Part shown: positions 11,873-23,149 of the stretch, one piece after another
Numbering within the stretch: the stretch's first letter is position 1
Layout: each line of letters opens with the position of its first letter
Assembly: GCA_028023455.1 (NCBI GenBank)
Contig: JAQFVV010012535.1
Location: 1,182,001-1,246,000, forward strand
Length of the DNA: 64,000 nt
Origin: Epiperipatus broadwayi
Lineage: Eukaryota > Onychophora > Udeonychophora > Euonychophora > Peripatidae
Direction: 5' to 3'
Position numbers and translations under genes: made by a program
The notes under the pieces: model-generated
Told to the model about the DNA's origin: nothing
The model's database searches: none
Seen by the model: only the letters and a program-made list of their open reading frames with translations

Positions 11873-12254
11873 ATATACATATATTACACAGAGACTAAAC
11901 TCTCCATACAGTAGTGTCACTCAGTGCAAACCAGAATAATCAATAGATTCAAGAAGGTTTGTGCGTAAAATTCCTATCTAGTGCATACTCATCCAACATC
12001 CCCAGACTAGTTTCTAGCTTGTGGCTTTCATCAGTGAGACGCCTTGGATCTGAGAGCACTGCACCTAGATCTTAGGATCTAATGCAACTCTCCAACAGCC
12101 AACTTTTACCTTATTAGCTTCTTGCATCCATTGATTAATTTGGTTTGCACTGAGTGATGCTACTGTATGGAGAGTTTAGCCACTGTGTAACCAGCTTGTG
12201 TAAGCATAAAGAATGGTCATCAGGTGATGTTTAGTGGTTTAATATACATATATT
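11873..12254 (+). mobile_element. Family P copy B (356 bp) with 13-bp target duplication
   Basis: Element 11886-12241 begins ACACAGAGACTAAACTCTCC, carries the full 5' arm including the hammerhead segment, then a short 3' arm, and ends GGTCATCAGGTGATGTTTAG. The 13-mer ATATACATATATT flanks it exactly (11873-11885, 12242-12254). It inserted immediately next to or within a family S fragment that continues at 12255. Confidence 0.85.
11991..12049 (-). ncRNA. Hammerhead ribozyme-like motif (family P copy B), all core bases present
   Basis: On the minus strand, ATCCAA (stem I distal), GGC (loop), GTCTCA (stem I proximal), CTGATGA (core), then stem II AGC with loop CACAA and GCT, then GAAAC, a two-base TA, then GTC, then TGGGGA, TG, TTGGAT. 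The two stem I blocks pair (ATCCAA with TTGGAT; TCTCA with TGGGG using G-U) around an internal loop, as in type I hammerheads. Stem III is only AC/GT, so activity would need dimerisation through the ACTAGT palindrome, as known for hammerheads in Penelope-like elements. Predicted cleavage is just 3' of the C complementary to position 12005. Departure: unpaired A's sit between the core and stem II. Confidence 0.65.
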
Positions 12255-12375
12255 GGAGACCATTAATCTTTTTTACATGTGTGTAGTCATGTGTAACAAT
12301 TGTATGAGATAGAGTGGATGGCTGAAGGGAACCTGAATGTCCGTGTTCAAATCTCCTATAATACATATAAACATA
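12255..12375 (+). repeat. Family S fragment, copy S3
   Basis: Contains TGTGTAGTCATGTGTAACA, GTATGAGATAGAGTGGATGG, CTGAAGG and GTTCAAATCTCC, matching the 3' half of the family S unit including its B-box-like end. The 5' half is absent. Confidence 0.5.
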
Positions 12376-12379
12376 ACAA

Positions 12380-13400
12380 TATCCTTAAACAAATGTAAAT
12401 ATCAATCATTTATAACTAAGCAATAAAATTCCATACTAAACGATTATTTTAACAGACGATGGATAACATTTTTGTTGATATAAGCATGATTAAATTTTTA
12501 AAATTCTGACAATAGCATTTATTTTCTAATTGAATTGTTTTATTATTCTATATATTACTATTTTTTTTAATTAACTTTTATGCATTTCACAAGAATAAAG
12601 CAAGTCTGAGATATGAAAAAATGTCATCTTTGTCTTTTTATTTAACAGCTGCCACCAAACTTGTCTTACCTAAGTTCACTGCCTAATCAAGTTTTAGCAT
12701 GTCTTTTACCCCCTCAAAAAATTATCCTGTTTGAATATAATTAAAGATTGCAGTTTCATCTTGTATGATTTATTAATTGTGAATAATATGAGAAATATGA
12801 ATTCTTATACTAACGTGAATAACAAGTGGCAACCAAAAGAAAACAGTTTACATTACTCATGTTTTAATTGGAAGTCACATAGATATTTCCATGTTTTATA
12901 AATACTTGCACACTAAATGTATACATATAAGAAATAATTCCTATTTGAGATGTGGATTTTTGTATATTTATTCACACGTTTGAGGTAATTTGATATATGA
13001 TATATACTGGTATATGCGTATATGTTAAAATAAATGTTTTTATAGATAAAGCATTTTAAACATATATTTCAGGTTTGTTCTTGTTTCTTGATATATTCTC
13101 TTTTTTTTTTTGCTTAATTACATTTTCATCACCAGCAAAGTTTCAACAGACCACTATATTTTTATTTCACAACCAGGTACTTCATTTACTTCTAGTTTTG
13201 AAAAAAATATTTATATATTATAACGAAAATGGTTATTCGTACGGTTGAGTAATTATTTGTACTTTCAACTATATTTATTTCGATTATTTTATTCTACATT
13301 ATACTTAATTTATTATACTTTAATTCTTTTTCCGACTTTGATTCTTTATCCATTTATTGTTTTCAACTTAGATTCTTTATTATCTTATTCATTATTTTAA
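12380..13400. other. AT-rich intergenic stretch, nothing recognised
   Basis: No coding or repeat signal recognised. Confidence 0.5.
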
Positions 13401-13690
13401 CCAACGCCGTTACAATACAAGCAGAGAGCTAATACAGATACAAATTTAACTTCATATCTATATCCTTGACTGAACCCCAAGGCAATACATACATATTATC
13501 TTGGCGTTATTTTTCCCAGCCAAAAACTCTCGGCTGCTGAACAGAGCAAACTATTTCAAAGAAACTTAGCGAATGTCTAGCGCTTGCTATTTATTTTTAT
13601 ATAATTGGGATTTCGCACGAACAAGCAGCACGTGAATATCTTAAACAAATCAGTATGCCCCTTTAATCACTACTTACAGTTTCCCCCCTG
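13400..13690 (-). other. Possible LTR end with adjacent polypurine tract
   Basis: On the minus strand an AGGGGGGAAAC tract (13679-13690) is followed at once by TGTAAGTAGTGATTAAAG, the arrangement of a polypurine tract and 3' LTR start. This stretch is more GC-rich than its surroundings. The other LTR border and any coding region were not found, so the call is tentative. Confidence 0.3.
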
Positions 13691-14005
13691 TCGTAGCTTG
13701 GTGATAGGAGAATAAAGCAAGGATACGAAATTTAATGACAAATATGTTTAATAATAATATTCACACTTTATATAAAAAAATTACATTATAATAATAATAA
13801 TAAACACACACTTATAAATACATGGCTATAATAAATATATGAAAATAGATCAGATATTAAAGTTCTTAAAGTCCTGTTGATAGAGTTCTATTCTATCAAA
13901 TCATGGATTTTATATTTAATTATGAATAGTAGATAAATGAAAATGCATGCATGCTTTTACCTAGGCTTTGCTGTAATTGTCCCATGGGTATTTCTCCCGA
14001 GCGCT

Positions 14006-14134
14006 CTTAACTTCCTCCGTTTGTGGGGTTATTTCTTTCCAGTTTTTGTTTGTTGATTCCTTAGGTTCTCCATTAACTTCCTCAGTTTGTGGGGTTATTT
14101 TCATCCAGTTTGCCGGTCGATTCTTTAGGTTGAG
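14006..14134. repeat. Two-copy tandem repeat (~64-bp unit)
   Basis: CTTAACTTCCTCCGTTTGTG at about 14007 recurs as ATTAACTTCCTCAGTTTGTG at about 14072. Both are followed by GGGGTTATTT, CCAGTTT and GATTC(C/T)TTAGGTT. About 80% identity between units. Confidence 0.6.
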
Positions 14135-14154
14135 TTTCAATTGACAGCTACAGA

Positions 14155-14275
14155 AGCGGCGATCCCTCTAGCAGGTCAGGCAAAGATCTTACATTGCTAG
14201 TCAGTGGTGAGACGGCTTGAATCCGAACCCACGTCCCTTTAACGCCACTAGCCACGCACTTCTGCCATTTCTTTT
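14155..14275 (-). repeat. Possible tRNA-like SINE fragment
   Basis: On the minus strand the sequence GTGCGTGGCTAGTGGCGTTA resembles an A box and GTGGGTTCGGATTCAAGCC a B box, but they are only about 13 bp apart, too close for a tRNA. A block near 14174 (AGGTCAGGCAAAGATCTT) is repeated at about 14460, indicating a dispersed or duplicated repeat. Confidence 0.3.
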
Positions 14276-14930
14276 TTAGCTGTTGCTTCTCTAAAGTCTC
14301 TACTAGCAATGCCAGACAAAAATTGTAATTTTATTAATCTCTTTCTTTGTTCGTTGTTTTTAAAATTTTTTAATTAAGACTTAGATTTCCAATCAATTCT
14401 TATCATTATGTTTCTTTATTTAATTAGTGGCTGGAATGTAAGTCCCAATTAATTTAACAGATCAGGCAAAGATCTTCCGTTGATAACATTTCTTTGTCCG
14501 TGGAATTTAATTTGTCCAACAGACTTTCACACCTACGGCCATATTGTTTTTTTTTATATATCACCTATTACATTTGTTTTATTTAAAGTTTACAATTCAT
14601 TCATTTTTTTTTTCACATTTACGTTTTACATTTATTTTAATTTGTTATAATATATATATATTTTTAATGAGAGAGAAGACACGCATTTCTTTATGCTTCC
14701 TTTTCCCCTCTCCCACACTAAACAAATATAACTTTCTAGCATTTTTTACAAGAGAGAAAGAAACGCATTTCTTTATTTATGCAACCACCCTCCCCTTCTC
14801 TTACTATTACAAAATCCACTGTAATTTTGACATTAGAATTTCAATTTCTTTCTCTCCTTCCTTTTTTTTTTTTTTAAAAAATGTATTAGCTAATTTATTT
14901 CACCTTTATTACTTTCTAATTTTATTAATA
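14276..14930. other. T-rich/AT-rich stretch
   Basis: Long T-rich runs give an apparent open frame at 14544-14975 rich in F, Y and I with no family similarity. A partial duplication of a GAGAGAAAGAAACGCATTTC block occurs near 14670 and 14750. Confidence 0.4.
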
Positions 14931-14937
14931 ACTATAT

Positions 14938-15390
14938 ATGTGTGTCGACGACTTTACGTGGTCGTCACAATATAAAGTATATGAGCACAGACTTTCACAT
15001 GACCCACCACCCTCCACTCTATCTCATATCACTGATACACTTGAACGCATATATGTCGAAAAGATAAATAATCACCAATGTATGTATTTTATGCTAAACC
15101 AGCAATCATCAGTTGGTTCAGATTATCATCTCTACACATATATGCAATAAGTGCTCAGATATATATTAAGAAAGTCAGTCCTCATACTTTAATGGACAGG
15201 TTTCAATCCACTCCACACTCCAACTCTTCAACCATCGATCCAATTGAAAATCTGATGATGGAATGTTCAAAGGCCATCCTGAGGCCGATATTCTCATCAC
15301 ACCCATGTTGACCTAAAATCAATCTGATCCCTCATATACAGGACATAATCCATTTAATACAAATATGAGGGGTGGGAAGACATCTCTACT
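14938..15390 (-). repeat. Family S repeat, copy S4 (inverted, directly upstream of the Penelope-like coding region)
   Basis: Reverse complement matches 4960-5405 along its length: the ACATGAGGGGTCAGAG-like start, the CATCATCAGATTTTCA block, the GTCCATTA block, GATAATCTGAACCAA with CTGATGA, TTGCTGGTTTAGCAT, AAAATAC, and the CAGTGATATGAGATAG block. It ends about 90 bp before the first recognisable Penelope-like remnant on the opposite strand. It could be part of that element's terminal repeats or an independent insertion. Confidence 0.55.
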
Positions 15391-15479
15391 ATGTAATAAC
15401 TGAAATACAGGCTAGAAATTGGTAAGAAAGATATTTAAATTTTCTACATTTTAATTCACATTGCAAACTGTTTGCTGCT

Positions 15480-17110
15480 AAGAAAATGACTGCAAGTGAC
15501 TTTAAACAAGTAGACCATTAGTAATATAGAATGTTTACAAAAAAAACCTTACTGATGAAGACTTCCCATGAATTTTTTAAGCAGTAAAAAAAATCATATT
15601 CTAAATTACATGAAGAAATAAAAGAATTCAAAAGAACAAACTTGTAAATTCACATGGACATATAAAGTATTGTACTTTACCAAACTACCCAGTAGCTTTG
15701 TCGGTTAAAAAATATTTATTTTAAACATCTAACAGATGGTGAAACTTATGATCTGGGGAAATAATTAATCTTTAGCATCATTATTTAATATCTATTTATA
15801 AGATATGGTGACTAATTAAGGAAGTCACACAAAAATCTGCCTTAGAAAAAGCAGCAGAAGTATACTGAGGAGTATAAAGAACATTTTAGAGGTACTTTCA
15901 TGTCAAACATTACCTATATTGAGGAAAAAGCTATTAGATCTCTCAAACTACATTATCATTATTTCTACTGACAAGATCAATGCTTCAATTGTAATGGATA
16001 ATCTTGATCACAATAACAAAATAAGAGAGTTCATTATAGAAGTTCAATGCAAAAAGGTAGCAAAAAATCCTATGGCAGGTATAAAAACACAGATACTTCA
16101 TTGATTTAAAAAAAGTAGATTAACATTATATTTCAACAAAATTTTATATCTTTATATTTGACCTATGTTTCATTAAGGCATACAAGTCTTAGTTCTTTGT
16201 CAACGATTCCAAGAATTTTGTGGAATTAATCAAAAATATGAAAGTTGGAAGAGAAATCACATATTGGTAAGCTTAAAAAGATTATTCACAAACATCCTCA
16301 ATGATGAAGCATTCTCTCTTATAACGAAAAAATAAATAAGAATAATAGCTTACAAATCAGAACAATTCTTTCTATCAATAATATAATGGAACTCTTAATA
16401 ACAATATATTTTTAATATCACACAAAATATTTCCAATAAAATCAAAGAAATGACTATTGGCTTACTACCACAATCTTTGCTCAATAAAATTTGCATTAAA
16501 AAATGTGGAAGTCACAACCACAAATACAATTTCATCTGTATCTAATGTCAAGCTTCACCATATTGATGATATATCTATTTCACAGATACACATTGAAGGA
16601 TTATTACAGGCCTCTGGACATGCATCAATAACAATCTATTTCAATTAAATTTACAAAACAAAGCAGGAACAAAAATTGGCATTCCTATATATTCTTATAA
16701 GAAATTTTTCTCATGATAAAATCAACACTACAGTCTATAGACAAAACATAGACAGGGGGAAAATATTTATCATATCAATTCAATCATCACAGAAACACAA
16801 AAAATTGATGTGTACTGTCAATATGAAAGAGCAGAAGAAATTTGTTCAAAAACTAATGGTGTGGAAAAAAAAGTCCTACATAAATCAAATTTTCATAAAA
16901 AATAGTTATCCATCAGCTATCAATAAAAAAATCTTAAATGTACAACAAACAAAAAAAAAATAAAATAAAAACAAGATGCTCCATTATGTAATTATATATA
17001 CCAGGGATAACAAACAAACTAAAGAAAATCTGCCATCAATATCATATCAGAATAACTTTCTAAAGCCATAGCACATCACAATGAATCCTAATTTTGATAA
17101 AACTCAATCT
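15480..17110 (+). pseudogene. Penelope-like element reverse transcriptase remnant
   Basis: Plus-strand frames in order show EEKAIRSLK, then IIISTDKINASIVMDNLD (15940-16000; the intact family has I-x-(K/R)-x-DKG-x-x-(V/I)VMD). Next come FVELIKNMKVGREI and LVSLKRLFTNILNDEAF (16210-16310; FDVxSLFTNIPxDEA in intact copies). Then come INTTVYRQNIDRG (16715-16755; TTVYRKPTxTDR), QSSQKHKKLMCTV (16780-16825) and YIRDNKQTKENLPS with FLKP near 17000-17070. These motifs, in this order, identify a Penelope-like element. Frameshifts and stops are numerous, and the central catalytic region around 16330-16450 is not recognisable. No GIY-YIG endonuclease was found. Confidence 0.75.
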
Positions 17111-17151
17111 GAGAATGCTGAAAAACCAAAGCGCATTTATGTGTTATAACA

Positions 17152-17252
17152 GACAGTATGATTACCACTGGCCCCAAAGTTAATGGCACCAGATATAATG
17201 GACAGAATGATTATCACTGGCCCCAAAGTTGATGGCACCAGATATAATGGAC
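17152..17252. repeat. Tandem duplication, 49-bp unit
   Basis: GACAGTATGATTACCACTGG (17152) and GACAGAATGATTATCACTGG (17201) start two 49-bp units that both continue CCCCAAAGTT, ATGGCACCAGATATAATG. A third unit starts (GACGGAA) but diverges. It lies between the Penelope-like remnant and the LTR-like segment. Confidence 0.8.
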
Positions 17253-17306
17253 GGAACTCTTCATCAACAATCATAAGCTAACCAAACCCAAAAACGGTGT
17301 GCCAGA

Positions 17307-18135
17307 TGTAACGGATGGTCAACTAACTTGCAGACTGTAATACTATGCAGATGTAGCAATCTGGTGTGGAATAAGTTAATATGCTCTAATTTATTGCCCC
17401 TAATGAAACAATCTGCAGAGACCTACCAGGCTTAGAAGGGGAAAAAGGTTGCATCTAACTATGTTCAAACTGTGGGTCTTCTGATAGAATGCTAATGAGA
17501 ACCTGATGAAATGCTTAACCAATGATTGTATATACTTTAATTGACTAACTCTATCCCTATTTACTAATATTAAATGCAATTTAGGTTAGTTCATCCACTT
17601 TCCCTCCTTTTTAAATTCTGTTATGCCCTAATATTCAAACCCAGAGAGAATATTGCCTTTGACTTCTTTAACAGGTATGAACAGATACACACAGCAACTC
17701 CTGCACCTACATATAGGTTATAACTAGCATTTATTATATTTGTTTATTTTCAAACTTTTATATGATAAGAAAAATAGATGTGTGTGCATGCATAATTGTT
17801 TACAAACTATGAAATGTCAGAACAACTCAATAAACCAGAGACCAGAATAATACAAACTCTTAAACATTTATTAACAATAATAAATATCATAAAGTATAAC
17901 AACAATAGTAATGATAAAAAAAATAATCATATGTACATGTGTCACGTGTGAACCCCTACCATTTTACTAATTAATGATTATTATAATCCAACCCTTATAC
18001 CCCATGGTAGAAATCCACCTATGTCACTCATTTACAAATCATAATTATATAGAAAAATAAACTTTAGTTATTTAAAATAATTGAGATGCTGGCTAGCTAA
18101 TTATATATTTGCAGATGTTAACAACCTAATTAACA
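17307..18135 (-). mobile_element. Candidate solo or partial LTR (829 bp)
   Basis: The segment is bounded by TGTAACGGATGG on the left and CCTAATTAACA on the right, i.e. TG...CA on either strand. On the minus strand it is preceded by AATTGGGGGAACT (18136-18148), a good polypurine tract. It holds AATAAA-type signals on the minus strand near 17830-17880. After its left end the minus strand continues TCTGGCACACC. No second LTR was found and no coding region was recognised, so this remains a candidate. Confidence 0.4.
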
Positions 18136-18149
18136 AGTTCCCCCAATTT

Positions 18150-19600
18150 ATATATATGATAGAGATAAATACTAGTTGATTAGTCAAACATACTGGAAAA
18201 TATATACACAAGGTTAATCAACAAAATAAAACATGTAACATGTATTCTGTATAAGTGTTGCAGTTTAATCTATGAAAATAAATGTAGAGAATCTTACCTT
18301 AATATTTATGAGGATAACCTGGTGTGAAGCAGGTTGGTTAACCTAAATTTTATTTACAATGAAAATAAAAAAATATCAAAGTGAATAATCCCCCCTTTTT
18401 TCTTTGCTAATTCTAAAAAAAATGACGCTTCAGCATCAGAGTGTGAAAATACAACAGATAACATGAATAAAAAAAAATAAAAAATAAACAAAAATTTACA
18501 ATATTGATTCTTTGATTAAAAATTGTAATTGGAACAAAGTTCATAAAAATCATCCTAATAGAAGTAGTAGTTGATAGTTAGGCAAGTTGTTCTTCAAAGC
18601 AGTTTCACTTAGTAAATCATTTTCCTTTGCAAGGATAGATAGGTACAATGGTGTCTCCTGTAGTTGTGTTTAATGATAAACACCTTGATCCTCATTTGAT
18701 TCATCATTAAGTATTCCAATGCTTGCTTACTTTGGACTGCAGGCATCTTATTGTGTGTTTACAATAAAGTAGAAAAATAAATATATAGAGGCTTAATGCA
18801 GCTCGTAGGAAATACCATGATACACAATAGCATGTTTTGATCTAGCCCATTTTCATATTAAAGTACAATTTAATAATTATTTGTAATCGTAAATTTTTAT
18901 TGGATAATATAGAAGCACTTTATATATATATTAAGAAAATTATTTCATTTTTCTTTCTTTTCCAATTTTCAGCAGATTAATTTTTGTTATTCTTTTTGAA
19001 ATAAGATTTAAAATATTTAAAATTACTCCAACAACTTTTAAAACATGCTTTAATTATTACATAATTTATCAGTTATTATTACTTCTTATTTCACTTTTTT
19101 TCCACTGAATTTGGTAAAGTTTTAGTTACAGCATTTGACTTTTAAAAATGTTTATAATTTAAATAAAAGAAAAAGCAAAACTCCATTTTAGCATTCTAAA
19201 TTTTAGTTTAAACTGCTATCTCTCTTGACAAGAAGAATGATTTGTAAAAAGTTTCTATTTTTATATAAAATGCTGTGTAAATCCTGTGAAACGCTGAGAT
19301 TTTGAACTGCCTATTGTTTAAATACATTTAGATTTTAAATGCCTATTGTTTAAATACATTTCATTTATTACAAATAAAAAAAACTAATAAAATAATAAAA
19401 TCAGTTTTACTTTCACATATCACCACCTAACTTAACTTTAGGCCATCCCTAAATCATTTAACTATAAATTAATATTCAATTTTAATTTTTAAAAAAACCA
19501 TACATAACAGTTTATTACTCAAATAGTTTATATATATATACACAATATTACTTTTTAAAACACTGGCTGTATTAAAATTATTATAAAATAATTTATTGTG
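18150..19600. other. AT-rich stretch, no genes recognised
   Basis: No coding potential. A short duplication of CTGCCTATTGTTTAAATAC-like sequence occurs at about 19308 and 19340. Confidence 0.4.
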
Positions 19601-19623
19601 TATTTCCTAATTCATTCCAAATA

Positions 19624-19655
19624 AATATATATATATATATGTGTGTGTGTGTGTT
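19624..19655. repeat. (AT)n(GT)n microsatellite
   Basis: About ten AT units followed by about seven GT units. Confidence 0.9.
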
Positions 19656-19659
19656 GTAC

Positions 19660-22600
19660 ATGTATATATGTAATAATGCGAAACAAATAATCTTCCTATT
19701 ATTAATGTAAATTCCAAATAGATTGTGTTCAATAAATAGGCTTGATCTTTTTAGGAATATGTGCATTGTAAGCTACCTTTACAGTGTAAAGCCATGTATG
19801 TGAAATCAACTACTCCATTGAAAAATGATTAGAAGAACATAAAATAATGATTACAGAAGAGTAACAGATGTATCTAAAATAGCAGTCCATGCAAATATTA
19901 ATGAACATATAGCCAATTGGTAAAAAGAAAAGGCAGAAAGAAAAAGTAAATAGAAATTTTGTTTTAAAAAAGCTGCCAATATGATAATAGCAAATAGCCA
20001 TATAAATCAATTGAATATGATAATTCATAATGTTGCTGTTAGGAAAAATAGAAGAAATCAAGAGGATTCGCAGAGATATATATAAAAAAATTTCATTAAT
20101 CTGCCTTTGACAGAATGGTTTAGTTAATAAGAGTATCACTTTAAATTTAGTAATTATGAATCTAAAGATCCCAGCTAATACTGTTACTTATTAACATCTG
20201 AAGAAGGGGGGGGGGGGTAATACCATTCAAATGTATTATATACTAAAATTATAAGCTATTACTAATAACCGAATGTATGTGAAAAGTTTAAAATAATGTT
20301 TGAATTTTTACCTTCAACAATTAATTCTAGATGACAGAATAGACCAACATACAACTACTTGATTGTGTAATTGTTTAAATATTTTTATTACTAATAAATC
20401 TACATATATTTGTGTGCATATATTGTGAGGGTAGCTTAAGATCGGACCCATAACAAACCTTACCCACCTTAGATATTGAATTGTTTTTCTTTAATTTAGC
20501 ATGTAAAGATCAAATAAATACTAAGTTTTGCTAGAACACTTTTAAAAAATATATAAATGTTTAAATAGTTATAATAGTGTACTAATTATATATTAAGTAC
20601 TGGGAATGATGGGTAATTTACAGTAAAGAACATACATATATATAAATAATAAAATTTTAGGGTTTAATAAAAAAATATAAACCTTGATAAAAAATCGTAC
20701 AAATTTTTATATATGTTGACAATTGTATTGTGTTGATTATATTAAATATAGACAATGACTTAAATGATGAAAAAAAAATAGTCATAGCAATAAAAAAATA
20801 AATCAAGTATTGTAATAAATAACTGAATATAAGAGGGAGATAATAATAATAATGTTATTAATATTTACTTTATTTTTTAAAATGAATCGATAATAAAAAT
20901 ATTTTAAAAAATGCAACAATAGGCACATGCTAGGTTTAAACAATGGAAATAACACTGGGTATAAAAAGGAAAACAATTAAAAATCATTGTTCTTTATTAT
21001 TCTGTATTTGACATGAAAAGTCAAGTTATTTTAGTAATATTTTTCTGCAAAATGGACATTTTTTAAAGCAGCGTCTCAATAAATGTTAATGTTTTTCTAT
21101 TTATTTGCCATTCAAAAAAAAAAAGAGTTAAGAAAGGGAATAGGAGATTCTTATTCCAGTTGAATAATCATATAAGTTAAAACAACTTATAAATTTAAAT
21201 TTAAAAAAAAGTATTATAATTTTTTTTTAAAGAAACTAAAAAAGAAATTAGATCAGTTTATTTAGTTTAAAGTTTAAAAGTTTATATAGCCAATATTACA
21301 AACAGTAAATAGCTGTATTCTGTCTATAAATATATTTTTATTAAATGCAAACCACATATATATTTATATAAACCTGTGTATATAGTTAAAATATGATATA
21401 CTTTGGCTAGAATGATTGATTGTCTTCAGGTGGAGTATTTATCCACTATGGCCATGTAAAAGTAATATTTATTTGTGTACATTTAAGTGCCTGATAAGCT
21501 GGATTCACACAAGATGGAAATCTACGTGAGGAGTAACACAAAACCACCCACTGCCAATTTAAATAAGTTCAGAATGTGCTATTTAGAATCAATCAGGAGT
21601 TATCAACATCTATAATAAAAAATGCATAAATTGTAAGAACTGTTTATGTAAGAGGTCTCTGAAGAATAATTGTGCCTGATCATATCGATTCATGAAATAT
21701 TGTAAAATTGTTTTATTTTCTTTTGTATAGATCTGTATTTTTTTTATTATCTCAGTCTTATATTTCAGAAGTACTAATGATAATTCAATATGAAACAGTT
21801 CAAAAAGTGTCAAGAGAGTTAGGGGAGAGGGGTTTGAAAAGTCATTTTCTTTTTGTTTTTAATAAAATTTCGGTAATTTTGTCTGCCAAAATATTTGATT
21901 TTCATCTATGAATATGAAATTGAGTGCTCAAACAAAATACTTAAACGGTATGAGTTTTTCTTTTTTAAAGTCACTAAAATAACCAATGCCACTTCATGAC
22001 ATGACTATTTATAGTATATTATATGTTTTACTAATATTATTCTTAAGATCTTTATAATGAATAAATGATTAACGCTTTTAAATTAATATTCTTTATAATT
22101 TTCTTTTCTATCATATCATGTGTTGTTTTATTATTATATTTTTCTTACATGATATCTAGATATGCAAGATGATTATTCTAGATTAATTCAACTTCCACAC
22201 TTAAAACTGCATACTGCATCTGGAGTTGCATTTAAATTTTTAATTTAGTTAGCAATCTCACTTTTAATTAATAAATTTTTCATTATTTTGGACATATAGA
22301 TATCTATTTTATGGGTGTCTATCATGAAAAATAAGGGTAAATAGTTTTAAATTGTTTAATTAATAAAATGATAGATACTCATCATATACATAAAAGCTAT
22401 AAGTACAGAGGTATATATCCAAATAATTTATTTGCACTTGTAAATATATATATAATTTTCTTTTCTACATTGATTGATAATTTGTTTTATATTTGAATAT
22501 ATTTTGTTTTGTAAATAAATATTGTGAGTTTTATTAATTGACAAGGTCTCTGTAGTTTTGTTGATCCAGCATTTATATTCAATCCTATAACCAATATTTT

Positions 22601-23127
22601 ACACATGCACACACACACATTATTGTTTGATGAGCGTAAGAGAAAAATGTTAAATAAAGGTTATTCCTTACTTATAGATAGGATGAGTTATTTTAGTTAT
22701 TGATTGATAGTTTGCATGGGTACATCCCTGTTAAGAGAGTCGAACGGTTTTGAAAAAGTGGTGAGATGTTAGATGAACTGGATTTAAATTACATGTAGAT
22801 TTGATAGATAATTCTTAGGCTAGTCTATTAAACATAGATGTAATTATGAGTCATGTACTTCATCGTGTCATCTCTAGCATCCTACATGAAGAACTCTAGG
22901 TCTGACAGTAGTTAGATGTGACCTTCTTTTGGCACATCATTCGACCTGACCGTTACAATATATTGAGACAAACTAACTTATAGCTGTCAACAAAATAGAT
23001 ATGTTACCTTGATAGAGTGTATATGGATATATATTTAAAGTTTAGATAAATAGAAGAAATAAACACAGGTATATAAATAGTTAAAGTCTTAAATAACTTG
23101 GATATTAGTTGTGGAATAATATTTTTG
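19660..23127. other. AT-rich region without recognisable genes
   Basis: Longest open frames (for example minus 19810-20139, 109 codons) are hydrophobic/AT-driven and match no family I know. A run of 12 G's is at 20206-20217. A slightly less AT-rich block lies at 22720-22980, with no identified content. Confidence 0.4.
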
Positions 23128-23148
23128 AGATCGGAAGAGCGTCGTGTA
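23128..23148 (+). other. Illumina TruSeq adapter-identical segment (assembly artefact)
   Basis: Twenty-one bases beginning AGATCGGAAGAGCGTCGTG are identical to the start of the Illumina adapter read-through sequence (reverse complement of the TruSeq universal adapter 3' end). The flanks are ordinary AT-rich genomic sequence. A chance 21-base match in such DNA is very unlikely, so I treat it as residual adapter built into the assembly or a mis-join. Confidence 0.85.
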
Positions 23149-23149
23149 A

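Noticed and set aside
14544-14975. 143-codon plus-strand open frame
   Set aside because: F/Y/I-rich product of T-rich DNA, no domain, no neighbouring signals.
15550-15580. CTGATGA near 15553 as a further hammerhead
   Set aside because: No GAAAC partner or pairing stem follows; the same applies to CTGATGA near 17509.
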